Assembly: GCA_033961575.1 (NCBI GenBank)
Contig: CM066736.1
Coordinates: 92,078,852 to 92,142,851, forward strand
Direction: 5' to 3'
Length of the DNA stretch: 64,000 bases
Origin: Aselliscus stoliczkanus
Taxonomy: Eukaryota; Chordata; Mammalia; Chiroptera; Hipposideridae
Shown: positions 1-11,557 of the stretch, in pieces
Numbering within the stretch: the stretch's first letter is position 1
Layout: each line of letters starts with the position of its first letter
Made by a program: the position numbers and the translations under genes
The notes under the pieces: model-generated
Database searches by the model: none
The model's input: only the letters and a program-made list of their open reading frames with translations
Told to the model about the DNA's origin: nothing

Positions 1-377
1 CCCTCACATAAGCCCCCAAAACCAAGATTGTAAGGTTGCTGCCTTGAGCCAAAGCTCAGTGGTAAGCTGAGGGTTAACTGAAAGAGGCTGGATGCTTGCC
101 TCACTGAAAACAGTGCGTGCTCAGCCAAAGTCCTTGAAACTGTTTTGCTACTCTTGAGATAAAAGAAAAAAACAACTCTTAGGCTAAGCATTTCTCTCTT
201 AGCCTTAGGGGCATGCTTGTTATTTTCTACGACCTGTTCCTCTTTTATCTCTAAAAAAAGACTGAAGTCAGCCAGGATGCGGAGTCAGACTGCGCTGTCT
301 GGCCTCCTCCCAGTTCTCTGCATTGCATTTTCTGTCTTATCCTTGGAGTCTCCCTTCGCAAAAACAAGGACCTAACA
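1..377 (+). mobile_element. Probable LTR 3' part, cut by the window edge
   Basis: The segment is richer in GC than what follows and ends in a U5-like stretch finishing with CA at 376-377. L1 ORF2 sequence begins directly after it. No long frame is present. This fits the 3' end of a retroviral LTR inserted in an L1, but the 5' end lies outside the window and no TSD can be tested, so the call is tentative. Confidence 0.33.
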
Positions 378-3005
378 CTTGTCCTCCTCAAATTCTTCCA
401 AAACATTGAAGAAGAGGCAATACTTCATAACTCATTTTATGAGGCCCGCATTACCAAACTCTGGTAAGGATAACACAAAAGAAGAAAATTACAGAACAAT
501 ATCTCTGATGAATACAGATATAAAAATCCTAAACAAAATTCTAGCAAATGGAAACAACAATATATTAAAAAGATTATACATCATGATAAAATGGGTTTTA
601 TGCCAGGGGCACAAGAATGGTTCAACATACACAAATTGATCAATGTGATCCAGAAACAAAATAAAATATAAAAATCGTATATCAATAGATGCAGAAAAAG
701 CATTTGACAAGATACAACATCATTCATCATTAAAATGCTTAATAAAATGGATATAGAAAGGAAAATCTTAACATAATAAAGCCCACATATGACAAACCTT
801 CAGCTAATAGCATAATTAATGGTGAAAACTGTAGCCTTTTGCCCTATGTTCAGGAAAAAGACAGGGTTGTCCCCTATCATCACTGTTATTCAACATAGTA
901 TTGGAAGTCCTAGCCAGAGCAATCAGGCAAGAGAAAGAAATAAGAGGCCTTCAAATTGGGAATGAAGAAATTAAATTGTCATTTTTTGCAGGTGACATAA
1001 TTCTTTATATAGAAAACCCTAAAGATTCCACCCAAAAGCTATTAGAAACTATTGGATTGTTGGAAAAGTCATGATGCATTTTTGCAATGAAAAACAGAAA
1101 AAAATACATCATGACTTTTCTGACAACCCAATATAAATGGATACAGTAAAGTTGCTGGCTACAAAATCAATGTGCAAAAATCCATTGCATTCTTTACTAA
1201 CAACGAAATTTCAGAAAAAGAAAAAAAAATTCCTTTTCCAACTACAACAAAAGAATAAAATATCTAGGAATAAACTTAATGTGAAGGACTTATACACTGA
1301 AAACTATATGACATTTTTAAAAGCAACTGAGGAAAACACAAAGAAATGGAATCAACATAGATAAAATGACCATATTACCCAAAGCAATGTATAGATTTAA
1401 TGCAATCCTGATCAAAATCCCAATGGCATTTTTTAAAGAAATAAAACAAAAAAAAAAATTCACCAGATTTGTATATCACAAAAGACCCCAAATAGCCAAA
1501 GCAATCTTAAGAAGAAAGAACAAGGTTGGAGGTATCACATTCCCTGACTTCAGCTTGTAATACAAAGCGACAATAATCAAAACAGCATGGTACTGGCAGA
1601 AAAACAGACACACACACCAATGGAATAGAACTGAAAACCAGAAATAAACCCACATAAATATGGGCAGATAATTTTTGACAAAGGAGCCAAAAACATATAA
1701 TGGAGAGAAAAAGGCATCTTCAATAAGTGGTGCTGGGAAAATTGGAAAGCCATGTGCAAAGCAATGAATCTAGACTGCTATCTGTCACAATGTACCAAAA
1801 TTAACTCAAAATGGATCAAAGATCTAAACATTAGACCTAAAACTATAAACTGCACAGAGGAACGCATAGTTACTAAAATTATGAACGTTGAATTCAAAGA
1901 GGATTTTATAAATTTGACCTCAAAGGCACGGGAAATAACAGCTAAAATAAATGAATGGGACTATATCAAACTAAAAACCTTCTGCACAGCAAAAGAAACC
2001 ATCAACAAAGCAAAGAGGCAACCAACTGAATGGGAGAAGATATTTGCAAACAATGCCTCTGATAAGGAGCTAATATTTGAAATATATAAAGAACTCATAC
2101 AACTCAATGACAACAACAAAACAAAAAACAACAACAAAAAAGCGTCCAGTTAAAAAATGGGCAGAGGACTTGAACAGATACTTCTCCCAAGAAGACATAT
2201 AAACAGCCAACAGATATATGAAAAAATGCTCAACTTCACTATTAGAGAAATGCAAATCAAAACCACAATGAGATATCACCTTACACGCTGTCATCAATAA
2301 GACAAATAATAACAAGTGTTGCAGAAACTGTGAGAAAAAGGAACCCTTGTACACTGTTGGTGAGAATGTAAGTTGGTACAGCTACTATGGGAAAGAGTAT
2401 GGAGGTTCCTCAAAAAATTAAGAATAAAATTACCATATGACCCAGAAATCCCTCTCCTAGATATCTATCTACCCCAAATATCTGAAAACATTTATCCATA
2501 AATGTTCATTGCAGCTTTATTTATGGTGGTCAAGAAACGGAAACATCCAACGTGTCTTTCAGTAGACGACTGGATAAAGAAGGTGTGGTACATAGACACA
2601 ATGGAATATTATTCGGTCATAAGAAAAGATGAAATAGTGCCATTTGCAACAATATGGATGGATCTTGAGATTATTATGCTAAGCCAAATAAGTCAGACAG
2701 AAAAAGTCGACAACCATTTGACTTCACTCATGTGTGAAATATAAAACTGAAAGCAACAAAGGAACAAGGCAAACAAACAAAGAAACAAAAACTCAGACTC
2801 AGACAACAGTTTAGTGGTTACCAGAGGGTAAGGGGGGGATGGTAGAAGAGGGTAAAGGGGGTTGCATATGTGATGATGGAAGGAGAACTGACTGGGTGGT
2901 GAGCATATAATGTGATATATAGATGATGTATTATAGAATTGTATACTTGAAACCTATGTATTTTACTAATCACTGTCACCCCAATAAATTTAATTAGTAA
3001 AAATA
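378..3005 (+). mobile_element. L1 retrotransposon, ORF2 3' part plus 3' end, decayed
   Basis: Broken frames read as L1 ORF2. A reverse-transcriptase block with [13 protein letters not shown] lies near 510-550, a [13 protein letters not shown] block near 680-710, and the catalytic FADD motif appears as FAGD near 985-1000. The C-terminal region follows (frame 1752-2153). The piece ends in a CCCCAATAAATTTAATTAG type 3' end near 2985-3000. There are several frameshifts and stops, so it encodes nothing active. An 80-bp MITE sits at 1052-1131. The same 3'-end type recurs at 9113-12145 and in several antisense copies, so this is the window's younger L1 lineage. Confidence 0.88.
1052..1131. mobile_element. 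80-bp mariner-type MITE (hairpin) inside L1
   Basis: Two inverted repeats of about 32 bp, beginning TTGGATTGTTGGAAAAGTC on the left and (reverse complement) TTGGGTTGTCAGAAAAGTC on the right, flank a loop of about 16 bp. TA dinucleotides lie at 1050-1051 and 1132-1133, as expected for Tc1/mariner. The ends match those of the mariner at 6868-8608, so it is probably a non-autonomous derivative. It interrupts L1 ORF2. Confidence 0.8.
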
Positions 3006-3289
3006 TATATGTTCTTTATCTGCATTATTTCATGTTGCTTAGGCAGTTTTTGTCAATACATGAAAGAAATGCATAATAAATATTGAAAAGATAAATTCAA
3101 AATTATTATTTGCTTATATGATTAGACTCATGAAAAATAAGAGTACTAAACTGAAAACTATTAGTTGTAAGAAATACTACAGAAAGATTTTTGTGTACTT
3201 TTTGCAATTTTCTATAACGATAAAATTTTACAAAACTAGAGTATTAATGCATTATCACAAACAGAGTAACGACATGGATACCAGCAGGA

Positions 3290-4560
3290 CTCAGAGTATC
3301 TTCATCAGAAGTATCCTCATGTTGTTCTCTTATATGCAGACCCATTTGTCTCCTGCCCCTACCCTTTCCTTAAGCCCTGAAAACTTGTTCTTCATTTCTA
3401 TAATTTTTCATTTCAGAAATGCTATACAAATGGAGTCATATATTTTATAATCATTTGGAATTGGCTTTTCACTTAACATAATTCCCTGGAGATTCATTCA
3501 GATTGTTGTATGTATCAATAGTTCATTTTTAAATTGCTGAATAGTATTACATGCTATGGATGTACCTCAGTTTGTTTAAACACTCACCAGTTGCAGGGCA
3601 TCTGGGTTGTTTCCAGTTTAGGCTGTTATGAATAAAGCTGCTATAAATATTTGTGTACAAGTTTTTTATGTAAACTTAAGTTTTCATTACTTTGAGATAA
3701 ATGTACAGAAGTGCAGTTGCTGAGTCATATGTTGATTGTATGCTTAATTTTTTAAAAGAAATTGCCAACCTGTTTTCCAGAGTGGATATACCATTTTACA
3801 TCACCACCACAAATGTATGTGATATAGTTTCTTGGTATCCTTGCCACCATTTGGTGTTGTCACTATTTTTCTATTTTAGTGTTTTTGATAGATGTATCAT
3901 GGTATCTTATTGTGATACCATGATGCCATGTGATAATTTGCATTTGTCTAATGGTTATGAAGTTGAACATCTTTCCATGTATTTACTTGCCTCCTGTATA
4001 TTGTTTCAATGAAATGTCTCTTTGTGTTTTTGCCCATTTACTACTTGGATTGTTGTTTTTAAACTGTTATTTTGAGAGTTCCTTATGTATTCTAGAGCCT
4101 AGTTCTGTATGGCTTGCAAACATATTATCGCGGTTTGTAGATTCTCTTTTGATCCCCTTAACAGAGTCTTTCACAAAGCAAACATTTTTAATTTCGATGA
4201 TGTCCAATTTATTAACTTTTTCTTTTATGGATTTTTTTGGTGTGAATTCTAAGATTTTTTTTGTCTACCCATAGTTCCCAAAGATTTTCTCTCATCATTT
4301 TATAGTTTTGCATTTTACATGTACGTCCATGATCTATTTTGAGTTAATTATTGTATAAAGTGTGAGACTTGGGTCAAGGTTCATTTTTTTATCCATGGAT
4401 TCTCAAATGTTCCAGCACTATTTTTTGAAAAGGCTTTCTTTCCTCCATATTACTTTCACACATTTTTAAAAAATCAGTGAGCATATGTCAATGGGTCTAT
4501 TTTTAGATTCTCTATTCTGATTCATCGATCTGTATGTCTACACTTCCATAAATAACACAG
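3290..4560 (-). mobile_element. Old L1 fragment, antisense
   Basis: The sequence reads on the minus strand as the decayed 3' part of an L1. Typical antisense blocks are present, such as the stretch around 3590-3660 on the Cys-poor C-terminal end and the RNase-free tail around 4000-4330. The open frames here (3701-4012, 3930-4274) are chance frames in antisense L1. It is more diverged than the L1 at 378-3005. Confidence 0.65.
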
Positions 4561-4574
4561 TCTTGATTACTGTA

Positions 4575-4725
4575 GCATATGTACTGTTATGGAAGTGTTA
4601 GTTAATACGATGGTGGTAATCACACTGCAATATATAAATGTATCAAATCAACATATTGCACACCTAAAACTTACAGAATGTTTTATGTCAATTATATCTT
4701 AAGTTAAAAAAAAAAAGAAAACTGA
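4575..4725 (+). mobile_element. L1 3'-end fragment
   Basis: A short stretch with the typical old-L1 3' terminus (TATTGCACACCTAAAACTTA block, then TATGTCAATTATATCTTAA and an A-rich tail at 4706-4722). There is no coding content. Confidence 0.6.
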
Positions 4726-5229
4726 AGAGGAGAAGAAAAGTTTTTTTTTTAACATTTAGAAACTTTTTTGTTTTACATATGTGATGAAACTCAGGAGTTA
4801 AGTGACTTTTTTCTTTTTTTAATTTTTTTTTCCACTTACAGTTGACATTCAATATTTTATGTTAATTTCAGGTAGACAGCATAGTGGTTAGATATTTATA
4901 TAATTTATGCAGTGATCATCCCAATTAGTCTATTTACCCATGCTTTTGCTTACTATGTTCTTCCTTCGTATTGTTCCCAATTTCTTTTATCATTTCCTTT
5001 CAGGATAGAGGACTTCCTATAGCCGTTTTTTAAGGATATGTCTGCTGGTAACGTATTCTCCTTGTTTCCCTTCCTCTGAGAATGTCTAGAATTCTTTCTC
5101 ATTCTTAGATATTTTCACTGGATGTCGAGCTCAGAATTGACTGCTTTTCTTCAGCACTTGAAAACTAGTGTGCCCCTTCCTTCTAGCCTCCACAGTTTCT
5201 GACTAGAAATTTGCTGTCATTCAAATTGT

Positions 5230-5332
5230 TGGGCGGGCCGAGTGGCGCTGGTCTGGGAAGCCAGCGGCCCCGGTTCGGTCCCACATATAAGGGCCAATAA
5301 CACTGCCCTCAAAAAAAAAACAAAACTATTAT
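5230..5332 (+). mobile_element. Short tRNA-derived SINE (Rhin-type), first of a pair
   Basis: The head runs from GGGCGGGCCGAGTGGCGC to CACTGCCCTC, with a B-box-like GGTTCGGTCCC, then an A-rich tail. About 11 bp of the usual GGTTAAGCGCT segment are missing. The outer TSD CAAATTGT (5222-5229) returns at 5437-5444, after the second copy. Confidence 0.85.
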
Positions 5333-5436
5333 GGGCCGGCCGAGTGGCGCGGTGGTTAAGTGCTGGCTTCCCCGGTTCGGTCCCACATATGAGGGCCAGT
5401 GACACTGCCCTCAAAAAAAACAAGAACAAAACAAAA
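5333..5436 (+). mobile_element. Short tRNA-derived SINE (Rhin-type), second of a pair
   Basis: It starts GGGCCGGCCGAGTGGCGC and ends CACTGCCCTC plus an A/C-rich tail. It lacks the GGGAAGCCAGCGG stretch seen in other copies. It lies in the A-rich tail of the first copy, and one TSD pair (CAAATTGT) encloses both. Confidence 0.85.
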
Positions 5437-6120
5437 CAAATTGTGTTCCCCTAAAGGTAAAGTTTTCTCCCTTGCAGCTTCAAGATTTTTAATTTATCTC
5501 CAGTTCTCAGAAATTTGTTTCTAACTAATATATCTTGTGGATTTCATTGGGATTGCCCTATTTAGGATCCACTGAGCTTCTTAAATCTGTAGAATTGTCT
5601 TTTGCCAATTTGGACATCAAATTTTCAGACATCACTTTTTGAGTACTTTTTCAGCCCCACTTTCTTGCTCCTCTCTTTACTGGACTCTGATAACCTGAAT
5701 GTTAGGATCTTTTATAGTCTCACCAGTCCCCTCTGTTCTTCCCTGTGTTCTCTTTATTCTGAACTTTTTTATTTCCTTATTTGTTTTTCAGTTCTAAAAT
5801 TTTCATTTGTATTTTATTTTTGTGTTCTATTTCTTTCTTGAGATTTTCTGTTTTTTCATTTGTTTTAAGTGTTTATAATTCCTCTTTATGATGGCTATTT
5901 AAATTTTTTTTATCCATAATCCTGGCATTTCTCTAATCTCAGTATTTGCATCTGTTGATTTTTGTTTTTTATAATTCACTTTGAGATCTTCCTGGTTCTT
6001 GGTATAATGAATAATTTTCTACTGAAACCAGAATATACTTGGATATTCTCTTTTGAGACTTGGATCTTCCTCTGCTTTAGCTGGTTTTCTTGACATTGCT
6101 CCTATATGAACAGGAGGGAT

Positions 6121-6867
6121 AAGACCTTGTTATTGCCAGTTGCAGGTAGAAGTCTAGATTCACTCCACTGACTAAATGAGGAGCTTCTCATAACTATTGG
6201 GCAGGGATGGCAATTCTAACTCCCTGTCACACCACTGATACCTTCCTGGAAAGAGTAAGAGTGCTTAGTTACTGCTCACTGTGTGGCCTCTAGTGACACC
6301 ACACTGGGTGGCTTCATTACTGTTGGATGGTGCTGAAAGTCTTGACTCTCCATTAGGCATCTTCTCACATAACTTTAGCATGAATGGGACAGGGGCACCT
6401 TATTATTGCTGGATAGGTGTAGAATCCAAGCTCTTTACTGACACCGGGTGGCAGTGTGGCAGTGGAGCTCACCACCTCCTAGAGGGGATGAAATTCCTGG
6501 CTCCTGACCCAGCCTGGTAAGAGTAGAAGTCTATACTCCCCACTCAGCCTTTGCTAGCATGGGTAGGGATAAAACCACACTTGTTGTTTTTAACTGCTTT
6601 TGGCTGAAGTAGAGTGGTTATTGTCTAAAACATTTTGTCTCCCTAGGAAAGCCTGATTTTTTGGCAAGAGAGAGTATACTTTAGTTGGAGCTTTTTTGTT
6701 TGGACCTATAGTTAAAATATCAAGAGAGAAGAAAAAAATAATCCAAAGGAAGGCAGGAAAGAATGGTAGACACATCAATATTAATTATAAGGTTAGTCTA
6801 TTTTAATAGAAGTTTATTTTCATACCAAGAAATTTCAGAACAATAAGCAATTACTTTAATGTAATTA
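6121..6867. other. No supported feature
   Basis: Intergenic sequence with no gene-like frame. The open frame 6281-6520 has no recognisable domain. The stretch may be old repeat, but I cannot assign it. Confidence 0.4.
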
Positions 6868-7029
6868 TCGGGTTGTTGGAAAAGTCATGACTTATGTTTG
6901 TGACAGATGGTACTAATTCATTTTTGGAAGTACTAGAGTCATTCATATCTATGTTATTGCTATGTCATTTGACAGCTAATAGTTCTAGCTTCATTCTAAA
7001 AAAAATTGAGCGATTTGGTTGAGTTTTGG

Positions 7030-8533
7030 AGATTTTACAAGTTGAGGATGGTAAGACCAAACTGTGCATTTTTGCCATATTTTACTGCTTTACTTCCATA
7101 AAGGAAAGAACGCCCATCAAGCTTGTGAAAAGTTGCATAAAGTTTACAGTGACAATGCTCTACAAGAATGTCAGTGCCGGGCAGGCCGAGTGGCACATTG
7201 GTTAAGAGTTGGTTTTGGGATGCCAGTGGCCCCGGTTTGGATCCCACATATAAGGGCCAGTGACACTGCCCTCTACAGCTAAGATGGTGAACAACAGCTC
7301 CACCTGGAGCTGAGCTGTGCGAGCTCCGGCGACGGTGTAGGCTGCAGCCCCTGCTGCAGTGGGCTTCCGTAAGCTACAGTGAGTGGCCTGCAGCCAGCGT
7401 GAGTGGCTGGCAGCCAGCGTGAGCTGCCAATAGCCGCGGTGAGCGACATCCAGAGGCCGGTGACGGATCCGCCTCATCCGGGAAGAGCGCAATGATGATA
7501 TCAACATGGGCCAGTGAAGCAACATCTTCCACAACTAGACTGAAGAACAAAAAAAAAGACAGCAACTTGTCTGTTCCCCTTCCCCGATTCCCCAATAAAA
7601 CCTTTAAAAAAAAAAAAAAAAGAATGTCAGTGCCAATGATGGTTCACGAAATTCCATGCTGGTGATTTTGATCTCAATGACTCTCGTCAGTCAGGGAAGT
7701 CCACTGACGTTGATGACAGCAAAATAAAGGCATTGATTGAATCAAACCCATGTTACATGATAGGAGAGATTGCAGAAACATTGAACATCCATCATTCAAG
7801 CGTTCATGACCACTTGAAGAAGCTGGGATACATAAGCAAGCTTGATATTTGGGTTCCACATGAACTCAAAGAAGTTCATTTGACAGCGCATATAAACATC
7901 TGCAATATGCTCATTAAATGTGAGGAAAACTATCCTTTTTTGAAGCCACTGATAAGTGGTGATGAGAAGTGGATTGTTGACAACAATGTAGTGCGCAAAT
8001 GGTTTTGGTCCTGATGTGACGATTTGCCTCAAAAAACATCAAAAGCAGACATTCATCAGAGGAAGGTTATGCTCTCAGTGTGGTGGGATTTTAAAGATTT
8101 CATGTTTTTCAAGCTCCTATCAAGGAACCAAACAATCAATTCGAATGTGTGCTAACGGCAATTGGACAGTTTGAATGACTCCATCATCCAGAAATGTCCA
8201 GAGCTTGTTAATTGTAAAGGACTTATGTTCCATCATGACAACATGAAACCATATACAAATTTAATCACCCGTCAAAAATTACTGGAACTTGGATGAGATG
8301 TGTTGCCACACCCACTATACTCGCCTGACCTTGTGCCGTCAGACTACCACTTGTTTTGCTCTCTTCAAAACTCCTTGCATGGTATAACGTTCAATTCAGA
8401 TGAGGCTGTAAATCAGCACCTTGTTTAGTTTTTTGCAAATAAAGACAGGTCTTTCTATGAACAAGGAATTATGAAGCTCACTGAAAGATGGCAAAAGGTT
8501 ACTGAACAAAATGGGCAATATATCATTGATTGA
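7030..8533 (+). pseudogene. Mariner transposase pseudogene (DD34D)
   Basis: The product would be a cut-and-paste transposase. The N-terminal helix-turn-helix region reads around 7100-7170 (AHQACEKLHKVYSDNALQE), breaks at the SINE, and resumes after 7635. The second HTH and linker are in the frame 7733-8014, with the WVPHEL motif and the first catalytic Asp in GDEKWI. That frame ends at a stop at 8012-8014. The second Asp is in HHDN (near 8236) and the third in PSDYH, with exactly 34 codons between them, the mariner DD34D signature. An in-frame TGA lies between the second and third Asp. The probable original stop is TGA at 8531-8533. The start is not certain. Confidence 0.88.
7179..7620 (+). 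mobile_element. Long Rhin/VES-type SINE inside the mariner
   Basis: A tRNA-like head (GGGCAGGCCGAGTGGCACA to CACTGCCCTC) is followed by a body of about 300 bp and the tail CTGTTCCCC...CCAATAAAA, then poly(A). The TSD AAGAATGTCAGTGCC is at 7164-7178 and 7620-7634. The TSD lies in transposase coding sequence, so the SINE is younger than the mariner. Open frames across it are chance frames. Confidence 0.93.
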
Positions 8534-8610
8534 TCTTTGCTCTTTATATAAATAAATAACCTCTGAAAAACATAGACAAAATACATCCTAACTTTTCTGA
8601 CAACCCAGTA

Positions 8611-9112
8611 GAAAATCAATAATAGTGATCTTTATGTCTACACAATTTACTCTGTGCATTATTGATGATAAATGTAGTAGTATTACATTATGATGCCTAT
8701 CATGATAAAAAATACTTGTAGATTAAAACTGGGAACTAAATATTACCAATATTCACACTAACTGTTTAATAAGAATAGACTATCCCTGTTAAGAGACAGA
8801 GATTATCACTCTGGATTAAAAAGCATTACCCAACTATATACTGTCAACAAGAGATTTTTTAAAATATAAAGACACAAATAGGCTGTAATATAAGAATGGA
8901 AAAGTAGTATATAAACAAACACTAATCATAAGAAAATTAGAGCAGCTGAATTAATGACTGTATCAAGAATTTTCAGAAAAATAAATATTAACTAAGAAAA
9001 AAGAAAGTAAATTTCTAACACTAAAAAGATCAATTCATCCCATTAACATAACTACCCTAAATTTGAAGGATTCTAATAAGACAGCTTCAAAATACATAAA
9101 ACCAAACTAGAA
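8611..9112. other. No supported feature
   Basis: AT-rich intergenic DNA without gene-like frames or repeats that I can name. Confidence 0.5.
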
Positions 9113-9363
9113 TGTAATGAATACAGATACAAAAATCCTAAACAATATACTAGCAAATAAAATACAATACATTAAAAAGATTATATATCATGATCAAGTG
9201 GGGTTCATTCCAGGGGCCCAAGAATGGTTCAACATGTGCAAATTGATCAATGTGATATGCCACATAAACAAAATAAATGATAAAAATTATATAATCATAT
9301 CAATTGATGCAGAAAAAGCATTTGACAACATACAACATTCATTCATGATTAAAACACTTAAAT

Positions 9364-9800
9364 TGGGGGCCGGCGGAGTGGCACATTGGTTGAGAGCTGG
9401 CTTGGGACACCAGCGGCCCTGGTTCGGATCCCACATATGAGGGCCAGTGACACTGCCCTCTACAGCTAACAACAGCTCCACCTGGAGCTGGGCTGCGGGA
9501 GCCCCAGCGACGGTGTAGGCTGCAACCCCTGCTGCAGTGGGCTGCCATGGGCTACAGTGAGTGGCCGGCAGCCAGCGTGAGCTGCCAATAGCCACAGTGA
9601 GCAACCATCCGGAGGCGGGCGACCAATCTGCCTCATCCAGGAAGAGCGCAATGATAATACCAACATGGGCCAGTGAAGCAACCTCCTCTGCAACTAGATT
9701 GAAGAACAAAAAGACAACAACTTGTCTGTTCCCCTCTCCCAATTCCCCAACGCTGTTCCCCTCCCCCAATTCCCCAATAAAATCTTTTTTTAAAAAAACC
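9364..9800 (+). mobile_element. Long Rhin/VES-type SINE inside L1
   Basis: It has head, body and a duplicated tail segment (TTCCCCAACGCTGTTCCCC, then a second AATTCCCCAATAAAATC). The TSD CACTTAAAT is at 9355-9363 and 9801-9809. The long minus-strand frame 9287-9802 runs through the SINE and is not a gene. Confidence 0.93.
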
Positions 9801-10469
9801 ACTTAAATGAGTATAGCAGGATTACCTCCACATAATACCATAGTACCTCAACACAATAAAACCCACACACAACAAACCTTCAGCAAATAGCATATTTAAT
9901 AGTGAAAAACTGAAAGCTTTTCCTGTAAGATCAAGAACAAAACAAGGATGCTAACTCTCACCACTGTTATTTAATATAGTATGGCAAGTCCTAGCGAGAG
10001 CAATCAGGCAAGAGAAAGAAATAAAAGACATCCAAATTAGAAATAAAGAAGTCAAATTGCAGCTGACATGATTCTTTATATAGAAAACCCTAAAGACTCC
10101 ACCAAAAACTATTAGAAACAACAAGCAAATACAGTAAAGTTGCAGAATACAAAATCAATGTACAAAAATCCATTGCATTCATATATACTAACAATGAAAC
10201 TTCACACACAAAAAAATTTTAGAAATAATTCCTTTACAATTGCAACAAAAATAATAAAATACCTAGGGATAAATTTTTAAAAGGATGTTAAGGACCTATA
10301 CACTGAAAACAAGACATTATTTTTTAAAAATTGAAGAAGACATAAAGAAATGGAAAGATATTCCATGTTCATTGATTTTAAAAAACCAACATAGTTAAAA
10401 TGGCCATATTACTTCAAGCAATATAGAGATTTAATGAAATCCTCATCAATATCCCAATGGCATTTTTTA

Positions 10470-10593
10470 TTTATTTATTTTATTTATTTTTTTTTTTTTG
10501 AGGGCAGTGTCACTGACCCTCACATGTGGGACCGAACCGGGGCTGCTGGCTTCCCAAGACAGCGCTTAACCACTGCGCCACTCGGCCGGCCCT
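10470..10593 (-). mobile_element. Short Rhin-type SINE, antisense, inside L1
   Basis: A T-rich (TTTA)n tail is followed by GAGGGCAGTGTCACTG and the head ending GGCCGGCCCT. The TSD CAATGGCATTTTTTA is at 10455-10469 and 10594-10608. Confidence 0.93.
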
Positions 10594-11517
10594 CAATGGC
10601 ATTTTTTAAAGAAATAGAACATAAAATCATCAGATTTGTATGAAATCACCAAAGATCCCAAATAGTCAAAACAATCCTGAGAAAAAAGAATGAGGCCAGA
10701 GATATCACACTCCCTCACTTCAATTTATACTGCAAAGTGAAAATAAAACAGCCTGGTATTGGCAGAAAAACAAACACAAGACCAATGGAACAGAATTGAG
10801 AACCAGAAATAAATCTACATATATGCAGGCAAAGGAGCCAAAAACATACAATGGAGAAAAGAAAACCTCTTCAATAAATGATGCTGGGAAAATTGGGAAG
10901 CCATATGCAAGAGAATGAGACTAGACTGCCATCTGTTACCATATGCCAAAATTAACTCAAAATGGTTCAAAGACCTAAGCATAAGACCTGAAACAATATA
11001 TTGCATAGAAGAAAGCATAAGTACTAAACTAATGAGCCTTGGGTTCAAATAGGATTTTATGAATTTGACCTCAAAGGAAAGGGAAATAAAAGCAAAAATA
11101 AGTGGATGGGACTATATCAAACTATGAAGCTTCTGCACAGCAAAAGAAACCATTGACAAAACAAAGAGGCAACCAACTGAATAAAAGAAGATATTTGTAA
11201 ACAACACCTCCAGTAAGGGGCTAATATAAAAAAAAAAATGGGCAGAGGACCTGAACAGATTCTTTTCCCAAGACATACAAATGGCCAACAGATATATAAA
11301 AAAATGCTCAACTTCACTAGATATTAGGGAAATGTCAGTCAAAATCACAATAAAATACCACCTCATACCTGTTAAAATGGCTACTATCAACAAGACAAGT
11401 AATAAGTGCTGGAGGAGCCATGGAGAAAAAAGAACCTTCATACACTGCTGGTGGGAATGTAAACTGGTACAGTTGTGATGGAAAGCAGTGTGGAGTTTCC
11501 TCAGAAAATTTAGAATA

Positions 11518-11557
11518 TTTGATTGTCACCCAATAAACTTTAATTAGAAAACAAATG
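11518..11557 (+). mobile_element. 40-bp L1 3'-end micro-insertion inside L1
   Basis: The L1 sequence is interrupted by a second copy of the L1 3' terminus (GATTGTCACCCAATAAACTT then TTAATTAG and an A-rich tail). AGAATA flanks it at 11512-11517 and 11558-11563. Removing it restores the continuity seen in the L1 at 2405-2440. Confidence 0.72.

Larger units (their letters stand above)
4830..6120 (-). mobile_element. Old L1 3'UTR-type sequence, antisense, split by two SINEs
   Basis: T-rich sequence resembles the antisense 3'UTR of old mammalian L1s (runs around CTCCACAGTTTCTGACTAGAAATTT, 5190-5215, and GATCCACTGAGCTTCTTAAA, near 5566-5585). It is interrupted by the SINE pair 5230-5436. The assignment rests on pattern memory only. 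6121-6867 continues without an assignable feature. Confidence 0.45.
6868..8608 (+). mobile_element. Mariner DNA transposon, full length but dead
   Basis: Terminal inverted repeats begin TCGGGTTGTTGGAAAAGTC on the left and (reverse complement) CTGGGTTGTCAGAAAAGTT on the right. TA target duplications lie at 6866-6867 and 8609-8610. Without the nested SINE (7179-7620) the element would be about 1.3 kb, the normal mariner length. It carries one transposase pseudogene. Its ends match the 80-bp MITE at 1052-1131. Confidence 0.9.

Noticed and set aside
3701..4274. Overlapping frames of 103 and 114 codons
   Set aside because: They lie on the sense strand of an antisense L1 relic and show no protein family.
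9287..9802. 171-codon minus-strand open frame, the longest outside the ORs and ZNF215
   Set aside because: It runs through the antisense of a long SINE and the neighbouring L1. The same residue patterns recur in the frames over every long SINE copy, so it is not a gene.
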